Source: UBA4582 sp965657335
GTDB lineage: Bacteria; Pseudomonadota; Gammaproteobacteria; Pseudomonadales; Azotimanducaceae
NCBI GenBank assembly: GCA_965657335.1
Contig: CBFHOH010000019.1
Span: 30,895-94,894 of the forward strand
Direction: 5' to 3'
Length of the DNA stretch: 64,000 nt
A model generated the notes under the pieces. That model was given only the letters and a program-made list of their open reading frames with translations. It did not search any database and was not told the DNA's origin. Shown here in pieces: positions 20,101 to 28,693 of this stretch (position 1 is its first letter; every line of letters starts with the position of its first letter). Made by a program: the position numbers and the translations under genes.

Positions 20101-21737
20101 TGCTGTGTGCCGAAAGAGAAAGCCTGGCCGGGATTCGCTTCCCAGACAAATTCTTCGTCCAGTTCCCCGATTCTGGCGTTAGTTTCACTATGTCGAAGTT
20201 GAAAATATCCGCGGTCCGGAATAACACCACCTGACAGGTACAGGGACATTAACGCACCCTTGTTTGCCTCGATACGCTGATTGATTTTGTCTACCCGAAC
20301 ACGCGGTTTGAGTTCACGAATGTGATGAATTTCGTAGCGCCCGGCGAGCATATTAATCACAAGATCGAATTGGGTGCGCGTGAGCGAGTTGAAAGGTGTT
20401 GAGCGTCTGACTTCCAAATACAGCTCGTCAATGTCCCAGTCGTTAGTACCCGTGATTGAAATAATGATTTGGGCGAGTACATCAAGCGGGTTGTTGATCA
20501 GGTTGACCGGTTCAATATCTCGTTCTGCAATCGCCTTACTCAAGGCTGCAGCCTCGATAAAATCCATTGGGTGAGTAGGGTAAATAGTGCAACGACTGGT
20601 CTCGCCTACGCCATGTCCCGCTCGACCAATTCTCTGGATCGCAGAAGAGATGCCATCAGGTGACTCTAACAGAACGACTTCGTCTAAATGACCGATGTCA
20701 ATGCCCATCTCGAGGGTGCCTGTCGCGACGATTGCCGCAAGCTCTCCTGCTTTTAATCGACTCTCTACCTCGGTTCTTATTTCCCTCGACAGCGAACCGT
20801 GGTGTGCGTAAGCAAGATTGCGCGCTGCGGCAGTATTTATTTTGAAGGTCATTTTTTCGCAGAGTGCGCGACTGTTGACAAAGATCAGCGTGGACTTATT
20901 GTGCTCTATTTTTGCTACGAGATCTTTGGCCAGTGAGTCCCAAGGCTTTTCATTATCAGCTCTGGCTGCTGTCTCTGGTGGGTAGCGAATTGAATACTCG
21001 TAATTTTTTTGACTATCCGATTGAATGGTTTTAACGACCCGGGGCAAGAATTCAGGATACTCAAGACTGCCTTTAAGTTCATATCCCCCGACAAATTGTG
21101 CGACGGTGTCCAAAGGCTGCACGGTAGCGGAGAGGGCGATGCGCTGAAATTCGCCCGAGAAACTAACGAGTCGCTCAACGGCACTCATCAGGTAGACGCC
21201 ACGTTTTTCGTTCACGACTCCATGAATCTCGTCAATAATCACTGTCTCGAGATCGTACAGCATACTTTGACCACCTTTGGATGAAAGCAATAGATTAAGG
21301 CTTTCAGGTGTTGTGATAAGAATCTCCGGTGGATGCTTAAGCATTCTTCTACGATCCTGCGGGTCTGTATCACCGCTGCGGGTCTGAACACGTATTCGAG
21401 GAAATTCAATGCCTTCATCTGCAAACGTCTGTTGCAGCTGCGCAAGCGGGGTGATCAAGTTGCGTTGTATATCGTTGTTGAGCGCCTTTAACGGACTGAC
21501 ATAAAGCACTTTAGTGGTGCCTGTTTGATAGGCACCACTGATAAATTGATTGATTGACCAAAGAAATGCGGTCAGTGTTTTTCCGCTGCCCGTGGGGGCC
21601 GTAATGACCAGGTGCTCATCATTTGAAATGCGCGGCCAGGACATCGCCTGTATGTCTGTAGGTTGGCCGAACTGGTTTTGAAACCAGTGCCGGACAACCG
21701 GATGGAAACGGTCGAGGCTAGCCTCCCCGTAGCTCAT
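17145..21737 (-). CDS. lhr: Lhr-type ATP-dependent helicase, full length
   Basis: This 1530-residue protein is a full-length Lhr helicase. The superfamily-2 core has TAPTGSGKT (Walker A, about 42-50), DEIHG (Walker B), SATV, and the motif V/VI region ending QRIGRAGHG. The Lhr winged helix and beta-barrel follow, and then a C-terminal half of about 650 residues, as in E. coli Lhr. Known Lhr proteins translocate 3'-5' on single-stranded DNA and unwind DNA or RNA-DNA hybrids in repair. The gene starts 20 nt inside the end of the DUF2959 gene and its stop overlaps the HDAC-family gene. A repair role is inferred. Confidence 0.94.
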   Translation of the reverse strand: MSYGEASLDRFHPVVRHWFQNQFGQPTDIQAMSWPRISNDEHLVITAPTGSGKTLTAFLWSINQFISGAYQTGTTKVLYVSPLKALNNDIQRNLITPLAQLQQTFADEGIEFPRIRVQTRSGDTDPQDRRRMLKHPPEILITTPESLNLLLSSKGGQSMLYDLETVIIDEIHGVVNEKRGVYLMSAVERLVSFSGEFQRIALSATVQPLDTVAQFVGGYELKGSLEYPEFLPRVVKTIQSDSQKNYEYSIRYPPETAARADNEKPWDSLAKDLVAKIEHNKSTLIFVNSRALCEKMTFKINTAAARNLAYAHHGSLSREIRTEVESRLKAGELAAIVATGTLEMGIDIGHLDEVVLLESPDGISSAIQRIGRAGHGVGETSRCTIYPTHPMDFIEAAALSKAIAERDIEPVNLINNPLDVLAQIIISITGTNDWDIDELYLEVRRSTPFNSLTRTQFDLVINMLAGRYEIHHIRELKPRVRVDKINQRIEANKGALMSLYLSGGVIPDRGYFQLRHSETNARIGELDEEFVWEANPGQAFSFGTQQWQVQRITHNDVMVTPAKPGAIAPPFWRSENINRDFHYAERVGNFLEYANTKLSSVPTTQNDDTLQSDSHSNQQQIVDFAEELKTTFFLDQTATDELITFLRRQRAHTNAQLPHRHHMLVEKIAGTSGKMPGSQLVLHTGWGARVNRPLALALEAGWYRKFSEQPEIFVSNESLVIQLPHETNFSELMTLVPSDQLESLLRERLEGSGFFGSRFRENAGRALLLSKGRFNERKPLWMSRLQSQKLLDVTSRFDDFPIMLETWRTCMQDEFDIPHLHQLLSEINNGSIDVTEISTRSPSPFAQTVAWGQVNLYMYRDDQPKNTRGANSGSNLRNDLLQEVVFNEGLRVSVPRKLIDDFEQKRQRLVAGYLPDNSEDLVEWIKERTAIPIEEWAALIAAPQVSTDKLEQRIARIDHNTASLIVALEDQVWIVAALDSATKTHGRDDTAAMLANWLQYYGPLSLQEIEQKLGIEQAALLPILLELESERTVIQGHLVSEAKEQEQEKHYWCDAANFEILLRQLRHQRRQIAEAAFDPLPLSSLPAFLYHWQTDIKTTGATSIETGVELLFNLIEKLRCYPAAVGLWESEIFPSRIANYQHPYLDSLIREGFLTWIGSGEKQIQWVFQEDRDLISPQAQVSALTPDTQTASAGALTDNEEFGKEPETQYQQVLEKLFPGKTGRYDFNAISDYTGMSSADTAAALWQLAWQGLVSTDAFSVLRQGVENKFNLPDIQKVSSRQRRGIRRGGFNQWKSSIPSAGAWYQINYPKSVSSLIESEDLNKERVRVLLDRYGIVFRELLNREMPSMSWRAVFRSIRLMELAGEITQGYFFKEIPGPQFVSTEALRALHKWHKFETDTEHLSAKDIFWINATDPISLCGLGIDAIKGDYPRRIASNHIVYDKTALVLLSEKNGRQITINVPVTAPALPAYFEVFRNMLYRTSQPKTKIMIESINGLPARQSEYLAQFERCFDVVKDHKAIYLQRTLTP

Positions 21738-22365
21738 CGATAAATTCGTTTGATTCGTTAATGGCCTTTTGCATTGCCGTTAAGAGCGCACTGACATCGT
21801 CGTCTACCGTACTGAGTTCGTTTTTAAGTGACGCGATAGCCCGCGCGTTAAGATTGTGCTTCAAGTAAAGGGTGTTGTCTTTCAAGCTTGCGAGTACTGG
21901 ATCTATCGCTTGCTCAGCTCTGCGCATCGCGGCCAGCAGTCGACTGTAACGACGCCGAGTATCTTTTAATTGTCGCTCGCTATCACGCCGCAGACTTGCG
22001 TTACTGTATTGCTCCAGCTCTTCCTGCCACTCATCAAACAGCGCGTCAGCAACATTTTCTACGCTTTCGATTCGATCATGAATTTCGTCGGCAGCATCGA
22101 CACTTGCTTCGTATTCATCACTGAGCTCGTTGTACACGGCCTCAAGGTCGCCGCCGTCAAAATTGACCACTGACTTAAAGTGTTCAAGGGCTGATTTGAA
22201 CTGTTCCTGTCCTTCGGTTTGTGACTCCTGGGCAGCGTCAATACGATCAATCAAAATGTCCCGTTTGTGATAGCCAACTTTTTCTAACGCATCGTAGACG
22301 ACAGTTTCGCAGGCAGTTAATGAAAATATCGCTGCGATAAGGACAATCCATTTTACCTGTTTCAT
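21718..22365 (-). CDS. DUF2959 coiled-coil lipoprotein
   Basis: This 215-residue protein begins with a lipoprotein signal peptide; the lipobox SLTAC puts the lipidated cysteine at residue 19. The rest is acidic and strongly helical, with long coiled-coil stretches (about 65-205), and matches the DUF2959 family. The function of the family is not established. Its start overlaps the stop of the Pmp3/YqaE-like gene (ATGA), and its end overlaps the Lhr start by 20 nt. The coupling to a small membrane peptide hints at an envelope-stress role, but that is inference. Confidence 0.88.
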   Translation of the reverse strand: MKQVKWIVLIAAIFSLTACETVVYDALEKVGYHKRDILIDRIDAAQESQTEGQEQFKSALEHFKSVVNFDGGDLEAVYNELSDEYEASVDAADEIHDRIESVENVADALFDEWQEELEQYSNASLRRDSERQLKDTRRRYSRLLAAMRRAEQAIDPVLASLKDNTLYLKHNLNARAIASLKNELSTVDDDVSALLTAMQKAINESNEFIDELRGG

Positions 22366-22565
22366 TCGTCAGCAGCCTCTTCAATTGCTTTTACAATTTT
22401 GTCGGTTCGTTTGTCTTGGTAACGATTATGCACGACGAAAAGTGCGTGAATGATGCCGGGTATCCATAAAAACAGGCATAGTACAATGTTAATGATCCCT
22501 TGAATCGGTTTACCGCAGATGAAAACAGCTACAGGCGGTAGTAGTAAGGCAAGAATGTAAAGCAT
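22362..22565 (-). CDS. Pmp3/YqaE-family small membrane protein
   Basis: This 67-residue peptide has two hydrophobic segments (LLLPPVAVFICG and IINIVLCLFLWIPG), the hallmark of the Pmp3/YqaE family, followed by a charged tail. In yeast and plants members affect membrane potential and salt tolerance; the bacterial role is less clear. The same frame stays open upstream to 22784 inside the glutamine synthetase gene, but the ATG at 22565 is preceded by AGGAGAA and starts exactly at the family N-terminus. It is coupled (ATGA) to the DUF2959 lipoprotein downstream. Confidence 0.92.
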   Translation of the reverse strand: MLYILALLLPPVAVFICGKPIQGIINIVLCLFLWIPGIIHALFVVHNRYQDKRTDKIVKAIEEAADE

Positions 22566-22701
22566 AAGTTTTCTCCTGTAAAAGGGGCGGCTGAATAAAC
22601 CCTTCAAGGGCCGCCGGGAGAACATTAAATCTTGTTTTACTTGTCTGGTTCCAGTTCTTTCTTGTCTTGTAAGCGCGTTCTTACAAAAAGAGTATGCAAG
22701 C

Positions 22702-24084
22702 TCATACGAGACGAAAGTATCGTTCGTATTCCCATTCGGTGACATTTTTTGATTCCGGGTCACCGCCTTCTGTATGAAATGCAAGCCACTCAGCGCGCCG
22801 AGTGTTAGCCCAGTATTGGGTAAAGTCTTCGCCGAGATACGCGGGTAAATGTTGGTTGTTTTCTAAAGCTTCGATAGCGGTAGTGATCGTTGTGGGCAAT
22901 TTTTCACTCGTGACTGCATTACCCCAGGCCAGTTTCTTTGTCTCATCGGGTAACGCCAGGTCGTTATCTAGGCCGGCGATGCCAGCAGCGATTGTGGTTG
23001 CTAATGCGAGATATGGATTGAGGTCCGCAGCGCCAATTCTATTCTCGATTCTGGTCGCAGATTTACTACTCGAAATGAGGCGCAGGGCTGTCGATCTGTT
23101 GTCCATCGACCAGGTTGCGGTCATAGGTACTGCCGTATAGTCGCGGAACCTTCGGTACGCGTTCATCGTGGGGCTTAAGAAAGAAACAGAACCAGAGAGG
23201 TTCGCAACCTGACCAGCCAGCCAACGATTCATGAGGTCCGAGCGGTTATCAGGCTTGTCTGAATCGTAGAATACAGGTGTACCTTCGATGGTTGTCAAAG
23301 AGTGATGCGCATGCATGCCAGAACCAAACAGGGACGAGGGTGCCGCCATGAAGGTCACCGCCATGTCCATATCCAGCGCAACCTCGTACAACACTTGCTT
23401 CGTTCTAACGACGTTATCGCAGACCGTCAAAGGATCTCCGGCATTGATATTCAGCTCGATCTGACCTACGCCAGCTTCATCGTTCCATGCTTCCCAACCG
23501 ATCCCTTTCCATTCCAGGCGTTTAATTACCTCGGTCATAAACGGCGCAGCGTGATAGGCGTTTTTTAACAGATACATGTTGGGTTTTTCGCTGGCACCCA
23601 CTGCCCGAAGCTGCTGATATTGTTTTCGTTTAATGTCTTCGAAAGATTCATCGAACAGATAAAACTCGAGCTCGAAGGCTGCTTTCATGCAATAGCCGCG
23701 TGCTGATAATAAGCGAATCATTCGCTTTAGCTGAGTTCTGGGACACAGCCGAAGCTCCTCCCCAGTTGCGGTTGTAAAATCGGCAATGCAGTGGCCAAGT
23801 GCTGGGTTGGTGCCGTCAGAAATCAGCGTGTCGATATCCGGCTTCACCAGAATATCCCCGAAGTTTTCGACTCGCTGGTCGTGCCAGTGGCTAAGATGCG
23901 GCGAACCGGCAATGTCTATGGCGATTGCGGTGTCGGCAATTGCGTGGCCCGCAGGTAATGAGCCGTAAAACTTACTACGGTGAATATATTTACCGACACC
24001 GGGGCCATCTAGTGTGGTTGCGTGTGTTCGGATGATATCCACATGATGCCTGTCGAACCAGTCAGGTAGATCTTCTATAGCCAT
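22702..24084 (-). CDS. glutamine synthetase family protein
   Basis: This 460-residue cytoplasmic ligase has the glutamine synthetase catalytic domain. ELEFYLFD near residue 140 supplies metal-binding glutamates, GSGMHAHHSL near residue 260 holds the ATP/metal histidine, and NRSTALR with ENRIG lies near 325-345. It is closer in pattern to PuuA / gamma-glutamylmethylamide synthetase-type enzymes than to GlnA, and GlnA's adenylylation-site tyrosine is not recognisable. So it may glutamylate an amine rather than ammonia. The start has AAGGAT six bases upstream and lies 35 nt after the SCP2-like gene. Substrate is inferred, not shown. Confidence 0.9.
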   Translation of the reverse strand: MAIEDLPDWFDRHHVDIIRTHATTLDGPGVGKYIHRSKFYGSLPAGHAIADTAIAIDIAGSPHLSHWHDQRVENFGDILVKPDIDTLISDGTNPALGHCIADFTTATGEELRLCPRTQLKRMIRLLSARGYCMKAAFELEFYLFDESFEDIKRKQYQQLRAVGASEKPNMYLLKNAYHAAPFMTEVIKRLEWKGIGWEAWNDEAGVGQIELNINAGDPLTVCDNVVRTKQVLYEVALDMDMAVTFMAAPSSLFGSGMHAHHSLTTIEGTPVFYDSDKPDNRSDLMNRWLAGQVANLSGSVSFLSPTMNAYRRFRDYTAVPMTATWSMDNRSTALRLISSSKSATRIENRIGAADLNPYLALATTIAAGIAGLDNDLALPDETKKLAWGNAVTSEKLPTTITTAIEALENNQHLPAYLGEDFTQYWANTRRAEWLAFHTEGGDPESKNVTEWEYERYFRLV

Positions 24085-24119
24085 CTTTTATCCTTGCTGG
24101 CGGTTTGCATTATCAGTGT

Positions 24120-24752
24120 TCAAAGTTCGCCTAGTAATCGCTTGATTGAAATCTCTGTGAGTACCGACAGATGCTCGACGCTAGCGTCTACTGCGACCGC
24201 TCCTGTCATTGCTGCTGAGACAAACACGCTTGTACCGTTAACTAATTCGAGCAGTTTTTTTGGTTTGCCGTAGATGGTGACCTCGGGTTCGATATCTTCT
24301 CGACCGAGTACAAGCTCAAACTTGTCATGAGTAGAGATTAGTCTGATGGCAGAGGGCACACGCGGCTGATCGCAGACTGCCTGCCAGTAGTTTTTTGCCT
24401 CAGTGACCCAGTCTTGCGTGGGAGGGGCGAGCAGCTTACCCACTTTGATTGCGAATAGGGGGTGACGCAGCAAACCATCTATCCGAGGTTTGACCCTCGT
24501 GTTGTTGAAGTCCAGATGGATGATAACTTTAGCCTTCGGACTGATTCCCCGGCTGACCGCCATTGTCGTTTTGTTGATATTGACCGAGACTTTTTGGGGA
24601 TCAGTGATAGAACTGAGCGCGAAGCAACCATCAAGTTCGTTGACAATCTTTCGATGCGAATCGCTGGTCATCGCGCGTTTGAGTTGTGCGCCAATGATTT
24701 TGACGATCGGTACAGGATCGTTCTCAAGCTCGATCACGGGTGCAGCGTGCAT
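24120..24752 (-). CDS. putative SCP2-like lipid-binding protein
   Basis: This 210-residue protein is not confidently assigned. The C-terminal half (about 145-205), with EVTIYGKPKKLLELVNG and a following GAVAVDASVEHL, resembles the pattern of SCP2 sterol-carrier domains (substrate-lipid pocket proteins). The middle (about 60-110) has a similar alternation, VIIHLDFNN followed by a small-lipid-pocket-like helix, so a duplicated fold is possible. There is no signal peptide. The start codon shares one base with the stop of the RibB-like gene (TAATG), so the two are translationally coupled, and glutamine synthetase follows 35 nt later. A lipid-binding function is inference from pattern only. Confidence 0.6.
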   Translation of the reverse strand: MHAAPVIELENDPVPIVKIIGAQLKRAMTSDSHRKIVNELDGCFALSSITDPQKVSVNINKTTMAVSRGISPKAKVIIHLDFNNTRVKPRIDGLLRHPLFAIKVGKLLAPPTQDWVTEAKNYWQAVCDQPRVPSAIRLISTHDKFELVLGREDIEPEVTIYGKPKKLLELVNGTSVFVSAAMTGAVAVDASVEHLSVLTEISIKRLLGEL

Positions 24753-25864
24753 TATTCATTTTCCACAAATTCTGTGACTTCCAAATGGAAGCCCGATATT
24801 GCATTAAATCGGGTGGGAGAGCTTAGTAGCCGCATCTTGCCAACGCCCAGATCACGCAGAATTTGCGACCCGGTTCCAACCACGCGATATACCCCAAGCT
24901 CAGTGCTAGCTTTTAGCGAGGCAGGTGTTGCTGGAAAATGCTCTATTTCGGCGATGTCTTCAGCTTTGCTTGTCGTCTGTCCAACAATGACGACAACGCC
25001 ATGGTCCTCGGCAGCTACTTTTGCCATGGACTCAGACAAGGACCAGGACTTTTTGACATCGGGGAGTTCCGTGCCAATCACATCGCGTAGCTTGTTCAAA
25101 GTTTGCACGCGAACAAGGCAGGGCTCGTCTTCGACGATGTTGCCTCGTACCATTGCGTGGTGAATACAATCGGAGATGCTGTCGGTGTAAGTGCGAAGCA
25201 GGAATTCACCGTGGCGGGTATTAACGGTTTTCTCATCGATTAGCTCAATCGTCTTATCGTTCACTGTCCGATATTGGATCAGGTCGGCAATCGTGCCCAA
25301 TTTAATGCCATGTTTTTCAGCGAATATTTCGAGTTCAGGGCGTTTAGCCATCGTGCCATCTTCGTTCATCACCTCAACAATCACTGATGAGGGCTCGTAA
25401 CCTGTCATTCTGGCGAGATCGCAACCGGCTTCCGTGTGTCCCGCACGCGTAAGGACACCGCCTCGCTTAGCGACAATTGGAAATATATGCCCCGGCATAA
25501 CGATATCTTCTGGACTCGCATTTGCCTTGACTGCGGCCCTCACGGTGACCGCACGATCTGCCGCAGAGATGCCGGTTGTAATGCCTTCAGCTGCCTCGAT
25601 CGATACAGTGAAATTGGTTTCGTGTTGCGAGCGATTGTTTTCAACCATAAATGGCAAGTTGAGCTGTTTGCCTCGTTCCTCGGTCATGGTCAGGCAAATT
25701 AATCCGCAGGCTTCCCGCGCCATAAATGTCATGTGCTGTGGCGTAACGACTTCTGCGGCAATGATAAGATCACCTTCGTTTTCGCGATTTTCATCATCCA
25801 TTATCAGAACCATTTTGCCCTGACGAAAGTCTTCAAGGATTTCTTCTGCACTGCTGATAGCCAT
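24752..25864 (-). CDS. ribB: RibB-type 3,4-dihydroxy-2-butanone-4-phosphate synthase with degenerate GCHII domain
   Basis: This 370-residue protein has an N-terminal DHBP synthase domain (about 1-205) with DDENRENEGDL and the later motif RAGHTEAGCDLAR, as needed to make the 4-carbon riboflavin precursor from ribulose-5-phosphate. The C-terminal part (about 210-365) has the fold pattern of GTP cyclohydrolase II. However, the zinc cysteines expected in the region VRVQTLNKLRDVIGTE are missing, so it should not act as GTP cyclohydrolase. This single-function RibB with a vestigial partner domain is common in gammaproteobacteria. No FMN riboswitch is visible upstream. Confidence 0.92.
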   Translation of the reverse strand: MAISSAEEILEDFRQGKMVLIMDDENRENEGDLIIAAEVVTPQHMTFMAREACGLICLTMTEERGKQLNLPFMVENNRSQHETNFTVSIEAAEGITTGISAADRAVTVRAAVKANASPEDIVMPGHIFPIVAKRGGVLTRAGHTEAGCDLARMTGYEPSSVIVEVMNEDGTMAKRPELEIFAEKHGIKLGTIADLIQYRTVNDKTIELIDEKTVNTRHGEFLLRTYTDSISDCIHHAMVRGNIVEDEPCLVRVQTLNKLRDVIGTELPDVKKSWSLSESMAKVAAEDHGVVVIVGQTTSKAEDIAEIEHFPATPASLKASTELGVYRVVGTGSQILRDLGVGKMRLLSSPTRFNAISGFHLEVTEFVENE

Positions 25865-26009
25865 TCTTTTAGCGCCTACTTGTTAAAACGATTAGTTTAA
25901 TGAGCTGATGAGTCACCAATCCGGTTCGCCGTCGGTTGAAACTGATTTCATGACCGAATTTAACGGTTGCTTTTATCATCACGTTGTTGGCGAAGATTAT
26001 ACGCGAATT

Positions 26010-26026
26010 GTCCGGTATAGTCCGGT
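26010..26026. repeat. direct repeat GTCCGGT upstream of glcD
   Basis: GTCCGGT occurs at 26010-26016 and again at 26020-26026, so the two copies start exactly 10 bp apart and face the same side of the helix. A further related TCCGGTT is at 25920-25926. The pair lies about 90 bp before glcD and could bind a regulator. No known operator was recognised. Confidence 0.35.
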
Positions 26027-26114
26027 TCTGAAATATTTCGTTTGTTAGATTGCTCAGCTTGTACCAGTGTTGCGCTAATCGATGTGAAATTCCTGAAACA
26101 GGGTAGAAAAAGCC

Positions 26115-27608
26115 ATGACAACAGATGCAAACCAGATCAGTTTGCTGAAATCCTTAACCGAACTTTGCGGTGACAGGTTGATTACCGATGATGCGCGCCG
26201 CCGTGTGTATGAAGCTGATGGATTAACAGCAAAAAAGCAGGTCCCCTGGATTGTGGTACTGCCGGAAACCATCGCTGAAATTCAGCAGATTATGCGGTTG
26301 TGTCATCAGGCTAACGTGCCCGTAGTGGCCCGAGGCGCGGGTACGGGTTTATCTGGTGGTGCTATGCCACACAGCGAGGGCGTGCTGCTAAGCCTGGCCA
26401 AGTTCAACAGAATACTTGACGTCGACACCGCTAATTTGACTGCGCGGGTGGAGCCAGGGGTAACTAATCTGGCGATTTCCGACGCGGTGCGTCATCTGGG
26501 GTTGTTCTATGCACCTGATCCGTCGTCGCAGATTGCCTGCACAATTGGCGGGAATGTGGCGGAAAACTCTGGCGGTGTACACTGCCTAAAATATGGTTTA
26601 ACTGTTCACAACGTCAAGCAGCTAAAAATGGTCTCGCCAGAGGGTGAGTTGTACGAGGTGGGGAGTAGGGGTTTCGACAGTGCGGGTCTTGATTTGCTCG
26701 CGCTGCTGCATGGCTCTGAGGGCATGCTCGGCATCGTCGTTGAAGTGACGGTCGAGTTGCTGCCGATTCCAAAAAACATCGCGGTGGTACTGGCTGCTTT
26801 TGGCTCTGTGAATGAGGCCGCCGGGACTGTAAACGCCATTATTTCGGCGGGAATACTGCCGGCAGGTCTCGAGATGATGGACAGACTTGCGATCAAGGCG
26901 GCGGAAGCCTTCGTTAATGTCGGCTATCCGCTAGATGCGGAAGGATTGTTGATCTGCGAGCTCGACGGTACTGATGAAGAGGTCGCGCATCAGATAGAGA
27001 AACTGCGGCTCATCCTAGATAATAACAACGCCATTCAGGTGCGGGTAGCAACCGATGAAGCAGAACGCATGCGACTCTGGTTGGGTCGCAAAGCGGCTTT
27101 TCCCGCTGTCGGCAGATTGGCGCCGGATTACTATTGCATGGACGGTACGATTCCCAGATCAGCGCTGGCAGATGTGCTGGCAAAGATAACAAAATTTTCC
27201 GAGCAGCACGGTCTCGATGTAGCGAATGTTTTTCACGCCGGAGATGGCAACCTGCACCCGCTAATTTTGTACGATGCCAACAAAGCTGGAGAAATTGAAC
27301 GCGCCGAGGCTTTTGGGGCCGACATCCTGAAGCTGTGTATCGAGGTTGGTGGCACCATTACCGGCGAACACGGCGTCGGTGTCGAAAAAATTGATCAAAT
27401 GTGTGTGCAGTTCACCTCAGAAGAGCTTGAATTATTTCATGGCGTAAAGACGGCGTTCGATGAATTGAGGATTCTTAATCCCGGTAAAGCCGTACCTACG
27501 CTAAGCCGTTGTGCTGAATTCGGCGCTATGCATGTTCATTCTGACGGGGGTGAGCATTCTCATGTCGGACTCAACGCGCAGAAGTTCTCCAACTTGGACC
27601 GGTTTTGA
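26115..27608 (+). CDS. glcD: glycolate oxidase FAD subunit GlcD
   Basis: This 497-residue FAD-linked oxidase subunit has the PCMH-type FAD-binding domain (about 35-215) with ARGAGTGLSGGAMP and SQIACTIGGNVAENSGG, and a C-terminal cap ending in the family motif TGEHGVGVEK. With GlcE and GlcF it oxidises glycolate to glyoxylate and feeds electrons to the membrane chain. FHAGDGNLHPL is typical of GlcD and D-lactate dehydrogenases. The operon order D-E-F is standard, and GlcE starts inside the stop (TGATG). Marine bacteria use this to consume algal glycolate; that is ecological inference. Confidence 0.95.
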   Translation: MTTDANQISLLKSLTELCGDRLITDDARRRVYEADGLTAKKQVPWIVVLPETIAEIQQIMRLCHQANVPVVARGAGTGLSGGAMPHSEGVLLSLAKFNRILDVDTANLTARVEPGVTNLAISDAVRHLGLFYAPDPSSQIACTIGGNVAENSGGVHCLKYGLTVHNVKQLKMVSPEGELYEVGSRGFDSAGLDLLALLHGSEGMLGIVVEVTVELLPIPKNIAVVLAAFGSVNEAAGTVNAIISAGILPAGLEMMDRLAIKAAEAFVNVGYPLDAEGLLICELDGTDEEVAHQIEKLRLILDNNNAIQVRVATDEAERMRLWLGRKAAFPAVGRLAPDYYCMDGTIPRSALADVLAKITKFSEQHGLDVANVFHAGDGNLHPLILYDANKAGEIERAEAFGADILKLCIEVGGTITGEHGVGVEKIDQMCVQFTSEELELFHGVKTAFDELRILNPGKAVPTLSRCAEFGAMHVHSDGGEHSHVGLNAQKFSNLDRF

Positions 27609-28690
27609 TGGATGCGCAAACGCTAGCGCTTGCTGAGCGGATCGCTGCGGCCTATCAAAACGGCCGTCCGCTTCAAATCAAGGGCGGCGGCTCAAAGTCA
27701 TTTTTGGGAAACCCGATGCCATCCAGCATGCTTGAGTCTATCGACTGTAAAAGTCATGTCGGCGTGGTTGATTATCGCAAAGACGAGTTGATGATCCGGG
27801 TCAAGGCCGGCACAAAACTCGCCGAGGTAGAGTCACTGTTGGCTGAAAATGGCCAGCGTTTACCTTTCGAACCACCGCAGTTTTCAGGCTCGGCAACGAT
27901 CGGCGGAATGATTGCGGCAGGATTGTCCGGCCCAGCGAGACCTTATCTTGGGTCGGTAAGGGATTACGTGCTCGGCGTCGCATTTATAGACGGTCGTGGT
28001 ATCAGTTATGAAATGGGCGGCCAGGTCATGAAAAACGTTGCAGGTTATGACGTATCCCGATTGCTGGTTGGTAGCCTCGGTGAAATGGGGTTGATTTGTG
28101 ATGTCAGTCTTAAGGTTTTGCCCGCGGATGAAGTATCCGTGACTTATTCATGGACGGCCTCCGCAAAAGCAGCAGTGGCTGATTTTCAGCGACTCCGAAA
28201 AGAAGGATTACCACTGTCTGGCAGCGCCTGGGTTGATGGTCAGGTTTATATTCGTTTGGGTGGGTCGAGATTAACGATTGCGCACGCCGGCAAACTTGTT
28301 CCGGGTGAAAAACTGGCAGACGCAGAGGGTACGCAATTTTGGCTGGACCTGAAGAATCAGCAGCTCCCTGTATTTCAGGGTGACGGAGCCCTTTGGCGTG
28401 TTTCGGTTGAACCAGATAGCGAGGCGTTACTATCATCGGCGCAAGTCATAGAGTGGGGTGGCGGTGTCAGATGGCTCAAAAATCCCGCTTCGAATCCCAG
28501 ACAAGTACAGGATCCAAGCGCTGTGACGCTGTTCCGTCCTGATCAGGAATCCATTGTTCCAGTGATGGAAATACCCTATCAGCATTTGTCTGGCGCCGTG
28601 CTTGCGTTGAACCAAAATCTAAAACGGACCTTCGACCCGGGCGCAATCCTGAATCCGGGCAGATTGCTGGCAATGGTCTCGGAACAATAG
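27608..28690 (+). CDS. glcE: glycolate oxidase FAD subunit GlcE
   Basis: This 360-residue protein has the FAD-binding half-domain typical of GlcE, with SGSATIGGMIAAGLSGP (about 95-111) and the VMKNVAGYDVSRLLVGS signature (about 140-156), and a shorter, divergent cap. It is the smaller flavin subunit of glycolate oxidase. The ATG at 27608 overlaps the glcD stop (TGATG); a TTG one codon earlier in the same frame is less likely. GlcF begins 3 nt after its stop, so translation of all three is probably coupled. Confidence 0.93.
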   Translation: MDAQTLALAERIAAAYQNGRPLQIKGGGSKSFLGNPMPSSMLESIDCKSHVGVVDYRKDELMIRVKAGTKLAEVESLLAENGQRLPFEPPQFSGSATIGGMIAAGLSGPARPYLGSVRDYVLGVAFIDGRGISYEMGGQVMKNVAGYDVSRLLVGSLGEMGLICDVSLKVLPADEVSVTYSWTASAKAAVADFQRLRKEGLPLSGSAWVDGQVYIRLGGSRLTIAHAGKLVPGEKLADAEGTQFWLDLKNQQLPVFQGDGALWRVSVEPDSEALLSSAQVIEWGGGVRWLKNPASNPRQVQDPSAVTLFRPDQESIVPVMEIPYQHLSGAVLALNQNLKRTFDPGAILNPGRLLAMVSEQ

Positions 28691-28693
28691 AAC

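Noticed and set aside
24462..25163. 233-residue plus-strand frame
   Set aside because: It lies opposite the clear RibB-like and SCP2-like genes and shows no protein family features.
24752..25864. Bifunctional RibBA
   Set aside because: The zinc-binding cysteines of GTP cyclohydrolase II are missing.
25865..26114. Possible FMN riboswitch before the RibB-like gene
   Set aside because: The conserved RFN core sequences are absent on the minus strand, and the pieces resembling CCGACGG do not form the expected arrangement.
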